A DNA stretch of 64,000 bases from Bacteroidales bacterium (GCA_024398075.1 JAKSJM010000008.1:1-64000); one strand, 5' to 3'; numbered from the stretch's first letter, positions 35,628 through 45,458 are shown. The notes: generated by a model from the letters alone, not told the origin. Numbers and translations are program-made.

Positions 35628-36994
35628 ATCGCTTAAAACTGATGGGACGAGAGGGTCAATTGCATACCAATCATTCTTTTCTTGGGCAGTCGCCCCAGGC
35701 CGTTCTGGCCAGCTTGCTAAATTTATCATTCATATTACTGACCCTCTTCCCGTCTTGTGCACCTTCTGGAGCGGAGTCGGAGAACCTGACCGTGGATTTC
35801 TCGATAGTTAGACCGATCACTGTGGAGCGAACATCTACGAAGGGGCATCTGTCTGTCTATCCCATAGGCAGTGACTTCATGTCATACGTGCACACTCTGG
35901 ATGTCTTCATGTTCAATGATGACGGACTGAGGAAACTTGATTCTTATCAGAGGTATGACAGACCGTCACGCACGCTGTCGATAGCGTCTACGGCGGGAGA
36001 TAAGATAGTTGTTGCGGTGGCGAATCCGCCGGAGAGTGGGTACAGCGTGCGGCAGGTCGGGACATACGATGCTCTAGAGCATCTGATGGCGCATCTATAC
36101 GAGGATGATCCTGAATTCCCATTGATGACAGGGGAAGGCGTAGTCGCGGCCGGTGGCCGCTGTACCATAAGCCTTGAACCTATGATGTCTGAGGTGGTGC
36201 TGAATTCCGTCCTATGCGATTTCTCCGGGAAACCTTATTCCGGCGAATTGCTGGAAAATGCCAGGGTATATTTGACAAATGTCAATGCATCTGCAGAGAT
36301 ACTTCGTCAAGATGGATTCAAACCATTGGACATTCTGAATGCCGGTCGTCTATCTGAAAGAGATATGGAGCAGATGGCCTGCCCTTCCGCAGTGGTGAAG
36401 GATATTTATACAGGCATAGGGGCATCCAGGCATGCCATAGGCGCCGCGAAGAGAAATGTGGGAGTTACACTTTATGCTTATCCTAATGACGTGCAGGATG
36501 AATCCATTGGCACTCCATATACGAGACTTGTCCTGGAGGGTACAGTGGGTGGTGAGAAGACTTACTATCCATTGAATATAAACCGCCCTGGGTGGGGATA
36601 CTCTGATGGTCGCGCTGGTGTCGGAAGAAATGCTAGATATATCTTTGACCTTGCCATTACTCGCAAGGGGTCGTCAGATCCAGATACTCCAGTCTATCCT
36701 GGCGATAATACGGCGCAGGGTTGGATGACTCTTTATCCAGGCAATTTCATTACAGCAAGGGATGGCGAAGATGTACATATCTGGTGCGATATGTTCCCTT
36801 CAGAAGCTGATTTGGATATATGCAGAGAAGATCTTGACTATGATGTCAGTCGAGGCATATATACCTATGATTTTGATGCTGATGGGCATGGCGTCACGCT
36901 TCACTGCCTTCGTGGAGGAACAGGAATGTTCACTATCGATGCCGGTCCTCCTATTGATACTGGCTACCTGGTAATTGTAGTAGTAAATCCATAA
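35621..36994 (+). CDS. FimB/Mfa2-like fimbrial lipoprotein
   Basis: A 457-residue exported protein, counted from the first in-frame ATG after the promoter. A hydrophobic signal with a lipobox (LLNLSFILLTLFPSC) precedes a beta-rich body. TLDVFMFNDDGLRKLDSYQRY and SIASTAGDKIVVAVANPP are the pattern of the first domain of fimbrial anchor/fimbrillin proteins in Porphyromonas and Bacteroides. The second half (YYPLNINRPGWGYSDG, ARYIFDLAITRKGSSDPDTP) matches the donor-strand type domain that ends such proteins. The N-terminal region before the signal is long and the true start is uncertain (ATG at 35642 is an alternative). No other fimbrial subunit or usher-like gene is adjacent, so it may anchor or cap a pilus encoded elsewhere. 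Confidence 0.72.
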   Translation: MLDRLKLMGREGQLHTNHSFLGQSPQAVLASLLNLSFILLTLFPSCAPSGAESENLTVDFSIVRPITVERTSTKGHLSVYPIGSDFMSYVHTLDVFMFNDDGLRKLDSYQRYDRPSRTLSIASTAGDKIVVAVANPPESGYSVRQVGTYDALEHLMAHLYEDDPEFPLMTGEGVVAAGGRCTISLEPMMSEVVLNSVLCDFSGKPYSGELLENARVYLTNVNASAEILRQDGFKPLDILNAGRLSERDMEQMACPSAVVKDIYTGIGASRHAIGAAKRNVGVTLYAYPNDVQDESIGTPYTRLVLEGTVGGEKTYYPLNINRPGWGYSDGRAGVGRNARYIFDLAITRKGSSDPDTPVYPGDNTAQGWMTLYPGNFITARDGEDVHIWCDMFPSEADLDICREDLDYDVSRGIYTYDFDADGHGVTLHCLRGGTGMFTIDAGPPIDTGYLVIVVVNP

Positions 36995-37001
36995 TAATAA
37001 A

Positions 37002-37033
37002 AGAGCCTGCTTCACGCTGAAGCAGGCTCTCTT
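37002..37033. terminator. Bidirectional terminator between the fimbrial and nqr genes
   Basis: A perfect 12-bp stem (37002-37013 with 37019-37030, loop ACGCT). The minus strand continues into TTTTATTATTAT, ending the nqr operon; the plus strand continues into CTTAATTAT. Confidence 0.85.
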
Positions 37034-37073
37034 AATTATATAAGGTATAGGACTTGGGTCCTAACCGCGGCTA

Positions 37074-38348
37074 TTAACCACCGAAGTTATCGTAGAGGAT
37101 GTTTGCAGGGTCTACGCCGAGTGAATCAAGAAGGTTGTTCACAGCGCCTACCATCATAGGAGGACCACACATGAAGTACTTGATATCCTCTGGTGCCTCA
37201 TGATCCTTAAGGTATGTCTCGTACATGACATTGTGAACGAAACCTGCTACATAAGGAACGCCTGCTGCATCTGCTGCTGGATCTGGACGGTCGAGAGCGA
37301 GGTGGAACTTGAAGTTAGGGAACTCTCTCTCGATCTCAGCGAAGTCCTCAAGGTAGAATGCCTCGACGAGTGCACGTGCACCGTAGAAGAAGTGAACGGT
37401 CTTACCGGTCTTGAGGGTCTTGAAGAGCTGCATGATGTGGCTGCGGAGAGGTGCCATACCTGCACCACCACCTACGAAGATGTACTCCTGGCTATCTGGG
37501 TCGTTCTTAGGGAGAAGGAAGTCACCGTAAGGACCTGAGATCATAACCTTGTCACCAGGCTTTCTGGTGAATACGTATGAAGATGCGATACCAGGGTTTA
37601 CAGGAAGCATCTTAGGACCGAGCTCTCTAGGAACAGATCTGTCGAATGGAGGGGTGGCGATACGTACGTTGAGCTTGATAATGCCCTTCTCACCTGGGTA
37701 AGAGGCCATTGAGTAAGCACGGATGGTATCCACTGGGTTTGAAGAATGGAGGTTGAAGAAACCGAACTTCTCCCAGTCGCCCTTGTAGATAGGATCTACA
37801 TCGATGTCCTTGAAGTCAAGCTCATACTTAGGGATGTCGATCTGAATGTACTGACCTGACTTGAACTCAATGTTCTCTCCCTCTGGAAGCTTAACTGTGA
37901 ACTCCTTGATGAATGTAGCAACATTGTCATTTGAGATAACCTCACACTCAAGCTTCTTGATGCTGAGTGCAGACTCATCCATTGCGATGCCAATGTTGTC
38001 CTTGACCTTAACCTGACAACCAAGTCTCCAGCCTTCCTTGATCTGCTTCTTGTTGAAGAAACCTACCTCGGTAGGGAGGATCTCACCGCCACCGTCAGTT
38101 ACCTGAACCTTGCACTGTCCGCAGTTTGCCTTTCCACCACATGCTGATGGAAGGAAAATCTTCTGCGAAGCGAGGGTGTTCATGAGAGAATCACCAGGGG
38201 CGACGTCGAGAACCTTCTTTCCGTCGTTGATGCTGATCTTCACTGTACCCTTAGGCGAGAGCTTGATCTTGATGAAGAGGAGGATTGCCACGAGGATGAT
38301 GATCACGATCACCATGATGGCCATTGCTGAAAGTAATGTATAACTCAT
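37074..38348 (-). CDS. nqrF: Na+-NQR subunit F (NADH dehydrogenase subunit)
   Basis: A 424-residue membrane-anchored flavoprotein that accepts electrons from NADH. One N-terminal membrane helix (about 8-28) is followed by a 2Fe-2S domain with CGGKANCGQC and a further Cys near WRLGC, then an FAD domain (RAYSMASYPGE) and an NADH domain (FVGGGAGMAPLRSHI, YFMCGPPMM). The C-terminus DNFGG is typical. It is the last gene of nqrA-F and is followed by a terminator. Confidence 0.97.
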   Translation of the reverse strand: MSYTLLSAMAIMVIVIIILVAILLFIKIKLSPKGTVKISINDGKKVLDVAPGDSLMNTLASQKIFLPSACGGKANCGQCKVQVTDGGGEILPTEVGFFNKKQIKEGWRLGCQVKVKDNIGIAMDESALSIKKLECEVISNDNVATFIKEFTVKLPEGENIEFKSGQYIQIDIPKYELDFKDIDVDPIYKGDWEKFGFFNLHSSNPVDTIRAYSMASYPGEKGIIKLNVRIATPPFDRSVPRELGPKMLPVNPGIASSYVFTRKPGDKVMISGPYGDFLLPKNDPDSQEYIFVGGGAGMAPLRSHIMQLFKTLKTGKTVHFFYGARALVEAFYLEDFAEIEREFPNFKFHLALDRPDPAADAAGVPYVAGFVHNVMYETYLKDHEAPEDIKYFMCGPPMMVGAVNNLLDSLGVDPANILYDNFGG

Positions 38349-38366
38349 AATTTCTGTCCTCCTTGA

Positions 38367-38981
38367 TTAAAGTGAAATACCCATGAATGCCATGAAGGCG
38401 ATACCCATAAGACCTACAGTGATGAAGGTGATACCGGTGCCCTTGAGGCCTGCAGGGATGTTTGAATATGCCATCTTCTCGCGGATGGCTGCAAGTGCTA
38501 CGATAGCGAGGTACCAGCCGAGGCCGCTACCAAGTGCGTATACTGCAGACTCACCTACATTAGCGAAGTCTCTCTGCTGCATGAAGAGTGAACCACCGAG
38601 GATTGCACAGTTTACAGCGATGAGTGGAAGGAAGATACCGAGCGAAGAGTAGAGAGAAGGAAGGAATTTCTCCACAACCATCTCGACTACCTGCACGATA
38701 GCTGCGATCACTGCGATGAAGAGGATGAAGCTAAGGAAGCTGAGGTCAACAGATGCGAACTTCTCACCAAGCCAGCTGAGCGCACCTGGCTGAAGCACGT
38801 ATGTGTTCAGAAGGTAGTTCACTGGAAGAGTGATGAGGAGCACGAAGATAACAGCGATACCAAGACCGTTCGCTGTCTTTACATTTTTCGATACTGCCAG
38901 GTATGAACACATACCGAGGAAGTATGAAAAAATCATATTGTCAACGAAAATTGACTTTACGAATAAGCTCAAATATTCCAT
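38367..38981 (-). CDS. nqrE: Na+-NQR subunit E
   Basis: A 204-residue integral membrane subunit with about six helices. [28 protein letters not shown] at the N-terminus and [19 protein letters not shown] in the second repeat match NqrE/RnfA. The conserved Cys in FLGMC and in VNCAIL are the proposed ligands of the intramembrane iron centre shared with NqrD. It lies 15 bp after nqrD and 18 bp before nqrF. Confidence 0.96.
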   Translation of the reverse strand: MEYLSLFVKSIFVDNMIFSYFLGMCSYLAVSKNVKTANGLGIAVIFVLLITLPVNYLLNTYVLQPGALSWLGEKFASVDLSFLSFILFIAVIAAIVQVVEMVVEKFLPSLYSSLGIFLPLIAVNCAILGGSLFMQQRDFANVGESAVYALGSGLGWYLAIVALAAIREKMAYSNIPAGLKGTGITFITVGLMGIAFMAFMGISL

Positions 38982-38996
38982 AATCGATAAGTGTTA

Positions 38997-39602
38997 TTAT
39001 TTTTCCTGAAGATCTTTCTGAATAGATCTCTGGATCCAGATCACACAGCCCAAAAGGATGAGGGCCATAGGAGGGAGGATCATGAGACCGTTGTTTGTGT
39101 ATCCGATAGCTGAGAGAACAGGATATCCGAAGAGGGTACCTGAACCGAAGAGCTCACGGAAGAAAGCCACAACGATGAGGATAAGTCCGTAACCAGCACC
39201 GTTTGCAAGGCCATCAAGAAGTGAAGGGATAGGCTTGTTACCGAGAGCGAATGCCTCGATACGACCCATCACGATACAGTTTGTGATGATAAGGCCAATG
39301 TAAACTGAGAGCTGCTTGTCGATAGCGTATGCGAATGCCTTGAGGAGCTGGTCCACGAGGATTACCATGAGCGCAACGACAACGAGCTGGATGATGATGC
39401 GGACGCGGTTTGGAATAGTCTTTCTGATGAGTGAGCAAACAAGGCTTGAGAGACCGGTAACGGCGATAACTGAAAGTGCCATTACACAAGCTCCCTTGAG
39501 ACCTACGGTCACAGCAAGAGAAGAACAGATACCGAGCACGAGGACAGTGATAGGATTGCCCTTAAAGATCGGATTCAATATAGTTTCTTTCATTTTTCCC
39601 AT
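38997..39602 (-). CDS. nqrD: Na+-NQR subunit D
   Basis: A 201-residue integral membrane subunit paired with NqrE. LNPIFKGNPITVLVLGICSSLAVT and LIITNCIVMGRIEAFALGNKPIPSLLDGLANG are diagnostic; their cysteines complete the iron site. The ATG at 39602 lies 14 bp past the nqrC stop, whereas the longer frame would overlap nqrC. The ATG at 39593 (MKETILN) is an equally possible start. Confidence 0.96.
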   Translation of the reverse strand: MGKMKETILNPIFKGNPITVLVLGICSSLAVTVGLKGACVMALSVIAVTGLSSLVCSLIRKTIPNRVRIIIQLVVVALMVILVDQLLKAFAYAIDKQLSVYIGLIITNCIVMGRIEAFALGNKPIPSLLDGLANGAGYGLILIVVAFFRELFGSGTLFGYPVLSAIGYTNNGLMILPPMALILLGCVIWIQRSIQKDLQEK

Positions 39603-39616
39603 AATTATGTTCCTCC

Positions 39617-40474
39617 TTATTCTGCGGTTGATGTAGAATCTGCTGCCTGACATGCCTCACATGGCTCGTCGCAAGCCTTCTCGCAGTCTGCGCACTCGCC
39701 GCAGCACTCGTGGCCTTCGCCACAGTGACCACAGCACTTGTGCTCTGATGAACCACCGAGATAAGAGCCGTAAGCATTGAGCCAATTGTTGATAGCCTGA
39801 TCAAGACCATTGCTGGTCATGGTAGCACCGGTGATGGCATCGATGGCGTTTGTCTTGCCTGCAGGTGCGCCGCCCTTTACAATGGCGAATGGCTTGGCGT
39901 CAGCGAAATCAACTGACTTGCCAGCGAACTGAGCGCGGAATGCAGGGTCGTCCTTGATCTTTCCACCAAGACCTGGAGTCTCGCTTTCGTGATCGAAGTA
40001 TGCACCAACGATGGTCTTGAGGTCGTCCTGAAGAGCTACATAGCCCCAAACTGGTCCCCAAAGACCTGCACCATAGATAGGAAGGACGGTGACACCGTTC
40101 TTGAAGATGTAAACAGGGAGCTCAACCTCTGAACCATCCTTGATGCTGTAGTTCTGAGCCTTGAGCTTGGCTACATTGTAAACCTCAGATGACTGAGTGT
40201 CGAGGGTAGCGACCTTCTCACCAGCCTTGTTGATTACGATAGCCTCTGCGATGTTCTCCTTGTAGAAATCGAGAACTGCTGTGTTTCCCTTTGCTGCCCA
40301 CTCTGACTTCTCACCGAACTGAGCGGCGGTAAGGATCTGGCTGATGGTCTCAGCCTTCTCATTTGCCTCCTGCTTTGGCTTGAGAGTCTGTGAAACGAAA
40401 GCCAAAACCGCAGCGACAAGTACACACACTACTGTGGTGTAGATGACAGTATAGACATTACTATTTGTATTCAT
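39617..40474 (-). CDS. nqrC: Na+-NQR subunit C with a cysteine-rich C-terminal tail
   Basis: A 285-residue subunit carrying covalently bound FMN. One N-terminal membrane helix (about 9-28) is followed by the periplasmic FMN domain, with GLWGPVWGYVAL, HESETPGLGGKI and the flavinylation site DAITGATMTSNG (Thr). The protein then continues past the usual end (about LNAYGSYLG) with a tail of about 45 residues. It begins HKCCGHCGEGHECCGEC and continues DCEKACDEPCEACQ, ten cysteines plus two histidines within about 30 residues. No such tail is known to me in standard NqrC (about 256 residues in Vibrio), so it may bind metal. The reading frame is intact and runs straight into the stop before nqrD. 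Confidence 0.95.
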   Translation of the reverse strand: MNTNSNVYTVIYTTVVCVLVAAVLAFVSQTLKPKQEANEKAETISQILTAAQFGEKSEWAAKGNTAVLDFYKENIAEAIVINKAGEKVATLDTQSSEVYNVAKLKAQNYSIKDGSEVELPVYIFKNGVTVLPIYGAGLWGPVWGYVALQDDLKTIVGAYFDHESETPGLGGKIKDDPAFRAQFAGKSVDFADAKPFAIVKGGAPAGKTNAIDAITGATMTSNGLDQAINNWLNAYGSYLGGSSEHKCCGHCGEGHECCGECADCEKACDEPCEACQAADSTSTAE

Positions 40475-40477
40475 AAC

Positions 40478-41590
40478 TTATGCGATTTTGACAGTTTTGT
40501 TCTTCTTTGAGATGTGAGCGCTTACTACGCAGTGGTCGATAAGTGGTGCGAAGGTGTTACCGAGGAGGATGGCGAGCATCATACCCTCAGCGTAACCAGG
40601 GTTGAAGAGTCTTACGATGACGCATACTGCGCCAATGAAGAAACCATAGATCCACTTACCGCACTCTGTCTGAGCTGAAGTCACAGGGTCGGTAGCCATG
40701 AATACGGTACCGAATGCGAAACCACCCATTACGAGGTGATAGTAGCAAGGAATGTCAGAGCCACCACAGAGCTGTGCGAGACCGCCGATAGCGAGCGCAC
40801 CTGCTACTGAAGAGAGCATGATCTTCCAGCTAGCAACACCAGTCCAGAGGAGGATGAAAGCACCAATGAGGATAGCGATGACGCTGGTCTCACCCACTGA
40901 ACCAGGGATGGTACCGAGGAACATGCTCATGAAATCAACAGCGCTTGCACCCTGGTCTGCTGCAACTGCAAGTGGGGTAGCTCCGGTGAAACCGTCGATA
41001 GCGGTTTCTCCGCTTCTGAGCGCAACCCAGCAGTCTGAACCAGACATAGAGCTAGGATATGAGAAGAAGAGGAATGCACGTGTAAGGAGTGCAGGGTTCC
41101 AAATGTTCATACCAGTACCACCGAATACTTCCTTTCCGAAGATCACTGCGAATGCTACGGCGATAGCGAGCATCCAAAGTGGAACGTCAACAGGAACGAT
41201 GAGTGGGATGAAGAAACCCGATACGAGGTAGCCCTCGTTAACTTCCTCATTTCTGATCTGAGATGATGCGAACTCGATGCCGAGACCTACGATGTAAGCC
41301 ACTACATAGAGAGGGAGCACCTTGAGAAGGCCATAGAAGAAGTCGCTCCAGAATGCTGGAGTAGCTCCGATGGCGAGAGAGTGCTGGTAACCGGTGTTCC
41401 ACATACCGAACAGTGCGGCAGGGATAGCAGCGATTACGGCAATGATCATGATACGCTTGAGATCGACAGCGTCCCTGACGTGTGCACCCTTGCGGGTCAC
41501 TGTGCCTGGAACGTGAAGGAATGTCTCGAAAGCGTCAACACTTGAGTGCAGCCAATAAAGCTTGCCGCCTTTTTCAAAAATCTTGTTCAT
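40478..41590 (-). CDS. nqrB: Na+-NQR subunit B
   Basis: A 370-residue polytopic membrane subunit forming the Na+ channel and binding FMN and riboflavin. VTRKGAHVRDAVDLKRIMI lies near the N-terminus. GFTGATPLAVAAD contains the flavinylated Thr. VFGGTGMNIWNPALLTRAFLFFSYP and MGGFAFGTVFMATDPVTS are family signatures. The ATG at 41590 is used because it starts the common MNKIFEKGGK N-terminus and lies four bases past the nqrA stop. Confidence 0.97.
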   Translation of the reverse strand: MNKIFEKGGKLYWLHSSVDAFETFLHVPGTVTRKGAHVRDAVDLKRIMIIAVIAAIPAALFGMWNTGYQHSLAIGATPAFWSDFFYGLLKVLPLYVVAYIVGLGIEFASSQIRNEEVNEGYLVSGFFIPLIVPVDVPLWMLAIAVAFAVIFGKEVFGGTGMNIWNPALLTRAFLFFSYPSSMSGSDCWVALRSGETAIDGFTGATPLAVAADQGASAVDFMSMFLGTIPGSVGETSVIAILIGAFILLWTGVASWKIMLSSVAGALAIGGLAQLCGGSDIPCYYHLVMGGFAFGTVFMATDPVTSAQTECGKWIYGFFIGAVCVIVRLFNPGYAEGMMLAILLGNTFAPLIDHCVVSAHISKKNKTVKIA

Positions 41591-41594
41591 ACTT

Positions 41595-42965
41595 TTAAGC
41601 CATTTCCTTAAGCATCTGGTTGATGCCGTTCTCAATTACATCCTGAATGTACATCTTCGAAGGATCAATGTACTCGCAGAGTGCGAGATCCTCTGGAAGA
41701 ACCTCATAGATACCGAACTTCTCCATCTTCTCAATGTCGCCAGCGAGGCAAGCCTTGATGAGGTAGAGAGGATAGATGTCCATAGGGAGTACCTTTGCAT
41801 AATAAGCGTCAGACATGACGAGTGCGCGTGGACCTCCGTGGAGGTTTGTGTCCATAGCGTACTTCTTGCCTGGTCTGAGCCAGCCAAGACACCAGTTGAA
41901 GTAGGTGTGGTCTGCGCTGTACTGGTTGAATCTGAATGGACGAGCCCATCCGAGAAGCTCCTTCTTTGTGCCTTCCTTGATGAGGGTGATCTGGTTGTCC
42001 TGGAAGCGGAGGTAACCCTCAGCGCCTACAGCTGCACCGGTGAGGACATCGCCACTGATGATGCGGACTTCCTCTGCTTCAGCACAGAAACCTGTGATTT
42101 CCTTCATAGGCATGCCAGGGAGGGTCTCGATGTAGCTAGGATCGCTAGCCATAGGACCGGTCACTGCAACCTTTCTTCTAAGGTCATACTTTCCAGTGAG
42201 GAAGAGCTTACCGATGGCTGCGAGCATCACAAGTGATACTGTCCATACGGTCTCTTCCTTCTTGATAGGAGAGATGTGGCTGATCTGAACACCTACGTTG
42301 CCTGCAGGATGCTTTCCGCTGAAAGTGTGGAGTGTGGCACCCTCAAGCTTGTGAAGAGGTGAGCTTGAATACTGCTCCTCGCAGAGTGAAACGTGCACGC
42401 CGCCGTCAGTGAGCTTAGCGAGTGCCTTTACACCTGCCTGGATGGCCTCTGCCTCGCCGCTGAGAGCGTACTCGAGGTCTGCTGCCAATGGAGCTGTGTT
42501 GAACGCTGAAACGAAAATTGCCTTTGGCTTCACCTCAGGATCTGCGATGATGCCGTAAGGTCTCTGGATCATACCTGCCCAAAGACCACTTTTCAAGAGA
42601 GTCTCCTTGACTTCTGCAGCGGAAAGATTGTTGATCTCCTTTGCACCGAAATCGAGATACTCCTGAACCTCATCAGCCTTGATGAGAACTGCAAGCAACT
42701 TTCTCTTGTCGCCTCTGACTACCTGCTCTACGGTACCGCTGACTGCGGATGTGAAGAGAATGTCAGGGCATTTCTTGTCTGCCAGTACAGGCGAGCCGGC
42801 GAGCACTCTGTCACCCTCTCTGACGAGGAGCCTAGGGTTAAGGCCCTTGAAGTCAGATGGACACAATGCTACAACACCTGGCATGATGGCCTTGCTGGTC
42901 TTGAGCTCTGCGGCACCCTTGATAGGAATGTCGAGGCCCTTTTTCAAAGTGATGTTGTTTGACAT
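41595..42965 (-). CDS. nqrA: Na+-NQR subunit A
   Basis: A 456-residue cytosolic subunit involved in quinone interaction. LKKGLDIPIKGAAE at the N-terminus and VVALCPSDFKGLNPRLLVREGDRV are diagnostic, as are RPYGIIADPEVKPKAIFVSAFNTAPLA and the later GPRALVMSDAYYAKVLPMDIYP. It is the first gene of nqrA-F. A near-consensus -7 box (minus TATCTTCG, 43005-43012) lies about 40 bp upstream, divergent from the helicase promoter. Confidence 0.96.
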   Translation of the reverse strand: MSNNITLKKGLDIPIKGAAELKTSKAIMPGVVALCPSDFKGLNPRLLVREGDRVLAGSPVLADKKCPDILFTSAVSGTVEQVVRGDKRKLLAVLIKADEVQEYLDFGAKEINNLSAAEVKETLLKSGLWAGMIQRPYGIIADPEVKPKAIFVSAFNTAPLAADLEYALSGEAEAIQAGVKALAKLTDGGVHVSLCEEQYSSSPLHKLEGATLHTFSGKHPAGNVGVQISHISPIKKEETVWTVSLVMLAAIGKLFLTGKYDLRRKVAVTGPMASDPSYIETLPGMPMKEITGFCAEAEEVRIISGDVLTGAAVGAEGYLRFQDNQITLIKEGTKKELLGWARPFRFNQYSADHTYFNWCLGWLRPGKKYAMDTNLHGGPRALVMSDAYYAKVLPMDIYPLYLIKACLAGDIEKMEKFGIYEVLPEDLALCEYIDPSKMYIQDVIENGINQMLKEMA

Positions 42966-43004
42966 TATAAATGAGTTAATATTGAGTATTTTCTAAAATA
43001 CGCG

Positions 43005-43012
43005 CGAAGATA
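43005..43012 (-). promoter_or_regulatory. Possible -7 box of the nqr operon
   Basis: The minus strand reads TATCTTCG, seven of eight matches to TAnnTTTG, about 40 bp before nqrA. It sits 13 bp from the divergent perfect box at 43025-43032. Confidence 0.5.
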
Positions 43013-43024
43013 CTACTTTTTTAG

Positions 43025-43032
43025 TAATTTTG
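43025..43032 (+). promoter_or_regulatory. -7 box of the helicase-M16 operon
   Basis: TAATTTTG is a perfect match ending 7 bases before the helicase ATG at 43040, predicting a leaderless or nearly leaderless mRNA. Confidence 0.7.
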
Positions 43033-43039
43033 CATCATT

Positions 43040-45451
43040 ATGGAGAACAATGTAAGCGCTATATTGGAAGGCCTCAACGAAGAACAGAGGCGTGCGGTGG
43101 AAAATGTGGACGGTCCAGTGCTGATTGTGGCGGGAGCGGGCTCGGGAAAGACTAGAGTGTTGACCAGCAGGATAGCATATATCCTCGCTCGTGGAGTGGA
43201 GTCAGAAAGGATTATGGCTCTTACTTTTACGAAGAAAGCTGCGAGCGAGATGAAGGAGCGAATATCGCTCATGGTCGGGAGACGCGCGGCCAGGGGACTG
43301 TACATGGGTACGTTCCATTCCATCTTTATCAGGTTCTTGAGAAAGTATTCGGCATCATTGGGATACCCGGAGAACTTCACCATTTACGACACATCCGATT
43401 CGCAGAGCGCCATCAAGGCGTGCCTGAAGGAGATGGGTCTGGACGACAAGGTCTACAAGCCCCGCAGCGTGCAGGCTAGAATCTCGATGGCGAAGAATAA
43501 CCTTGTGACGCCAGGGGCGTATCGCAAGGACTTGAACGCCATGAGGGATGATGCCCACTCGAAGATGCCTCGCCTTTGCGAGGTGTATGCCCTCTATGCA
43601 CAAAAATGCAAACAGTCAGGGGCTATGGATTTTGATGATATCTTGCTGAATATGAATATATTGCTTCGCGATAATCCTGATGCGCTCAGGGAGATCTCGG
43701 GGCAGTTCTCATACATCCTTGTGGATGAGTATCAGGATACCAATGAAGCTCAGTACAAGATACTTCGCAAGCTCAGTATGGGCCACCAGAACATTTGTGT
43801 GGTGGGAGATGATTCCCAGTCCATCTATGCGTTCCGTGGTGCCAAGATTCAGAATATCCTGAACTTCAAGAAGGATTTCCCTACATGCAAGATATTCAGG
43901 CTGGAGAGAAACTATCGCAGCACCCAGGTCATCGTTAATGCCGCTAACTCATTGATAGAGAAGAATTCAGGCCGTATCCCGAAGGACTGCTACTCCATGG
44001 GTGAGGATGGCAAGAAGATAGTGATTCTGCGCGCCACACACGAGAAGGAGGAGGCGAATAGGGTAGTGAGCGACATCATACGCAAGATGAGTGAGTATTC
44101 GGCTCAGTATCAGGATTTTGCGATACTATATAGAACCAATGCCCAGTCGCGAGCGCTCGAGGAGGCACTGCGACTTAGAAACATCCCGTATATCATCTAT
44201 TCCGGCAACTCCTTCTTCGAAAGGGCCGAAGTGAAGGATATGATGGCGTATTTCAAGCTGTGTGTGAATCCTCTCGATGAGGAGTCCTTCAAGAGGGTGG
44301 TGAACAAGCCGGCGCGTGGCATTGGCGACACATCTATCGACTATCTCATTCAGGCGGCGAGAGCCCTGCAGACTTCGCTGTTCAAGGCCACATTTGCGGA
44401 GGGGCTCGAGCAGTATGGCCTCAAGCCTGCTGCGATAAAGAAGCTGCGAGAGTTTTGCGAGATGATCAATGCTATGGCAATGGAGCTGCCTGTAACTGAC
44501 GCGCATGAAATGGCGAAGAAGATCGCGGACAAGTCTGGACTGTATGCATTCTATAAATCAGATACTTCCATCGAAGGACAGTCTAGGACGGCGAATGTGG
44601 AGGAGCTTGTTAGCAGCGTCTTGTCATACGTGCAGGAGAAGCAGAATGAGATCATCGAGGAGCAGGAACTTGATCCGGATTTGGATGAGCTTCCACTCGT
44701 CACTCTTGATGCCTTCCTTGAGAATGTTACCCTTCTCAGTAACATTGACATGGAAGACGAAGAAGATACAAATAACAAGGTGGCGCTCATGACCGTGCAT
44801 TCGTCCAAGGGCCTTGAGTTCCCTCATGTGTATATCACTGGCTTGGAGGAAGAACTCTTCCCATCTGGAGGCTATGGCGCTCCAGGCGATATTGAGGAGG
44901 AAAGGCGCCTTTTCTACGTGGCGCTCACACGTGCGAAGAAGACTGTGGATCTAGCTTTCGCAGACTCAAGAATGATTAATGGAAAGACGAAGGACAATAC
45001 TCCTAGCCGATTCATTAAAGAAATTGATAGCCAGTACTTTGAGAATCCTCTGAAAGATGGATTCGAGGCCTTGATGGGATCAAGGTTTGGCTCGCGTCCG
45101 CAGCAGCCGTATGGCACTGTCGGTCAGCGCGGAGCGCAGGCGTCGAGCACGTTCAGACGTCCGCAGGCTCAAACCGCTCCGGTGGCTCGTCCGGCGCAGC
45201 CTGCACGCCCTGCGAGCGTGCCTCGCAGCGCCACTCCGCCGCCAGTGCGCTTCGATCCTGCTACCTTCGTCCCCGACCTCATCGGTGATTTCCGCGAGGG
45301 TCAGGTCATTGAACATAATCGCTTCGGTCGTGGACTTATTACCTCCATTTCTGGTAAGATTCCAGAGCTCAAGGCTATCATCAAGTTTGATGAGTATCCA
45401 GAACCTAAGACTATACTTTTGAAGTTTGCTAAAATGCGAATAATCAAATAA
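43040..45451 (+). CDS. UvrD/PcrA-family DNA helicase
   Basis: An 803-residue superfamily 1A 3'-5' helicase for repair and replication restart. Motif I is AGAGSGKTRVLTSRI, motif II is ILVDEYQDTNEAQY, motif III is VVGDDSQSIYAFRGA, motif IV is FRLERNYRST and motif VI is RRLFYVALTRAKK. The late VMTVHSSKGLEF-type motif V is present as LMTVHSSKGLEFPHV. The C-terminus has a Pro/Ala/Arg-rich linker (about 690-745) and then a small SH3-like end (GQVIEHNRFGRGLI), seen in PcrA. The M16 protease gene follows seven bases later. PcrA and UvrD names are interchangeable at this level. Confidence 0.96.
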   Translation: MENNVSAILEGLNEEQRRAVENVDGPVLIVAGAGSGKTRVLTSRIAYILARGVESERIMALTFTKKAASEMKERISLMVGRRAARGLYMGTFHSIFIRFLRKYSASLGYPENFTIYDTSDSQSAIKACLKEMGLDDKVYKPRSVQARISMAKNNLVTPGAYRKDLNAMRDDAHSKMPRLCEVYALYAQKCKQSGAMDFDDILLNMNILLRDNPDALREISGQFSYILVDEYQDTNEAQYKILRKLSMGHQNICVVGDDSQSIYAFRGAKIQNILNFKKDFPTCKIFRLERNYRSTQVIVNAANSLIEKNSGRIPKDCYSMGEDGKKIVILRATHEKEEANRVVSDIIRKMSEYSAQYQDFAILYRTNAQSRALEEALRLRNIPYIIYSGNSFFERAEVKDMMAYFKLCVNPLDEESFKRVVNKPARGIGDTSIDYLIQAARALQTSLFKATFAEGLEQYGLKPAAIKKLREFCEMINAMAMELPVTDAHEMAKKIADKSGLYAFYKSDTSIEGQSRTANVEELVSSVLSYVQEKQNEIIEEQELDPDLDELPLVTLDAFLENVTLLSNIDMEDEEDTNNKVALMTVHSSKGLEFPHVYITGLEEELFPSGGYGAPGDIEEERRLFYVALTRAKKTVDLAFADSRMINGKTKDNTPSRFIKEIDSQYFENPLKDGFEALMGSRFGSRPQQPYGTVGQRGAQASSTFRRPQAQTAPVARPAQPARPASVPRSATPPPVRFDPATFVPDLIGDFREGQVIEHNRFGRGLITSISGKIPELKAIIKFDEYPEPKTILLKFAKMRIIK

Positions 45452-45458
45452 TTATATT

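Noticed and set aside
45110..45245. Possible second gene or recombination in the helicase C-terminus
   Set aside because: The frame is continuous and the Pro/Ala-rich linker leads to a normal PcrA-type C-terminal end.
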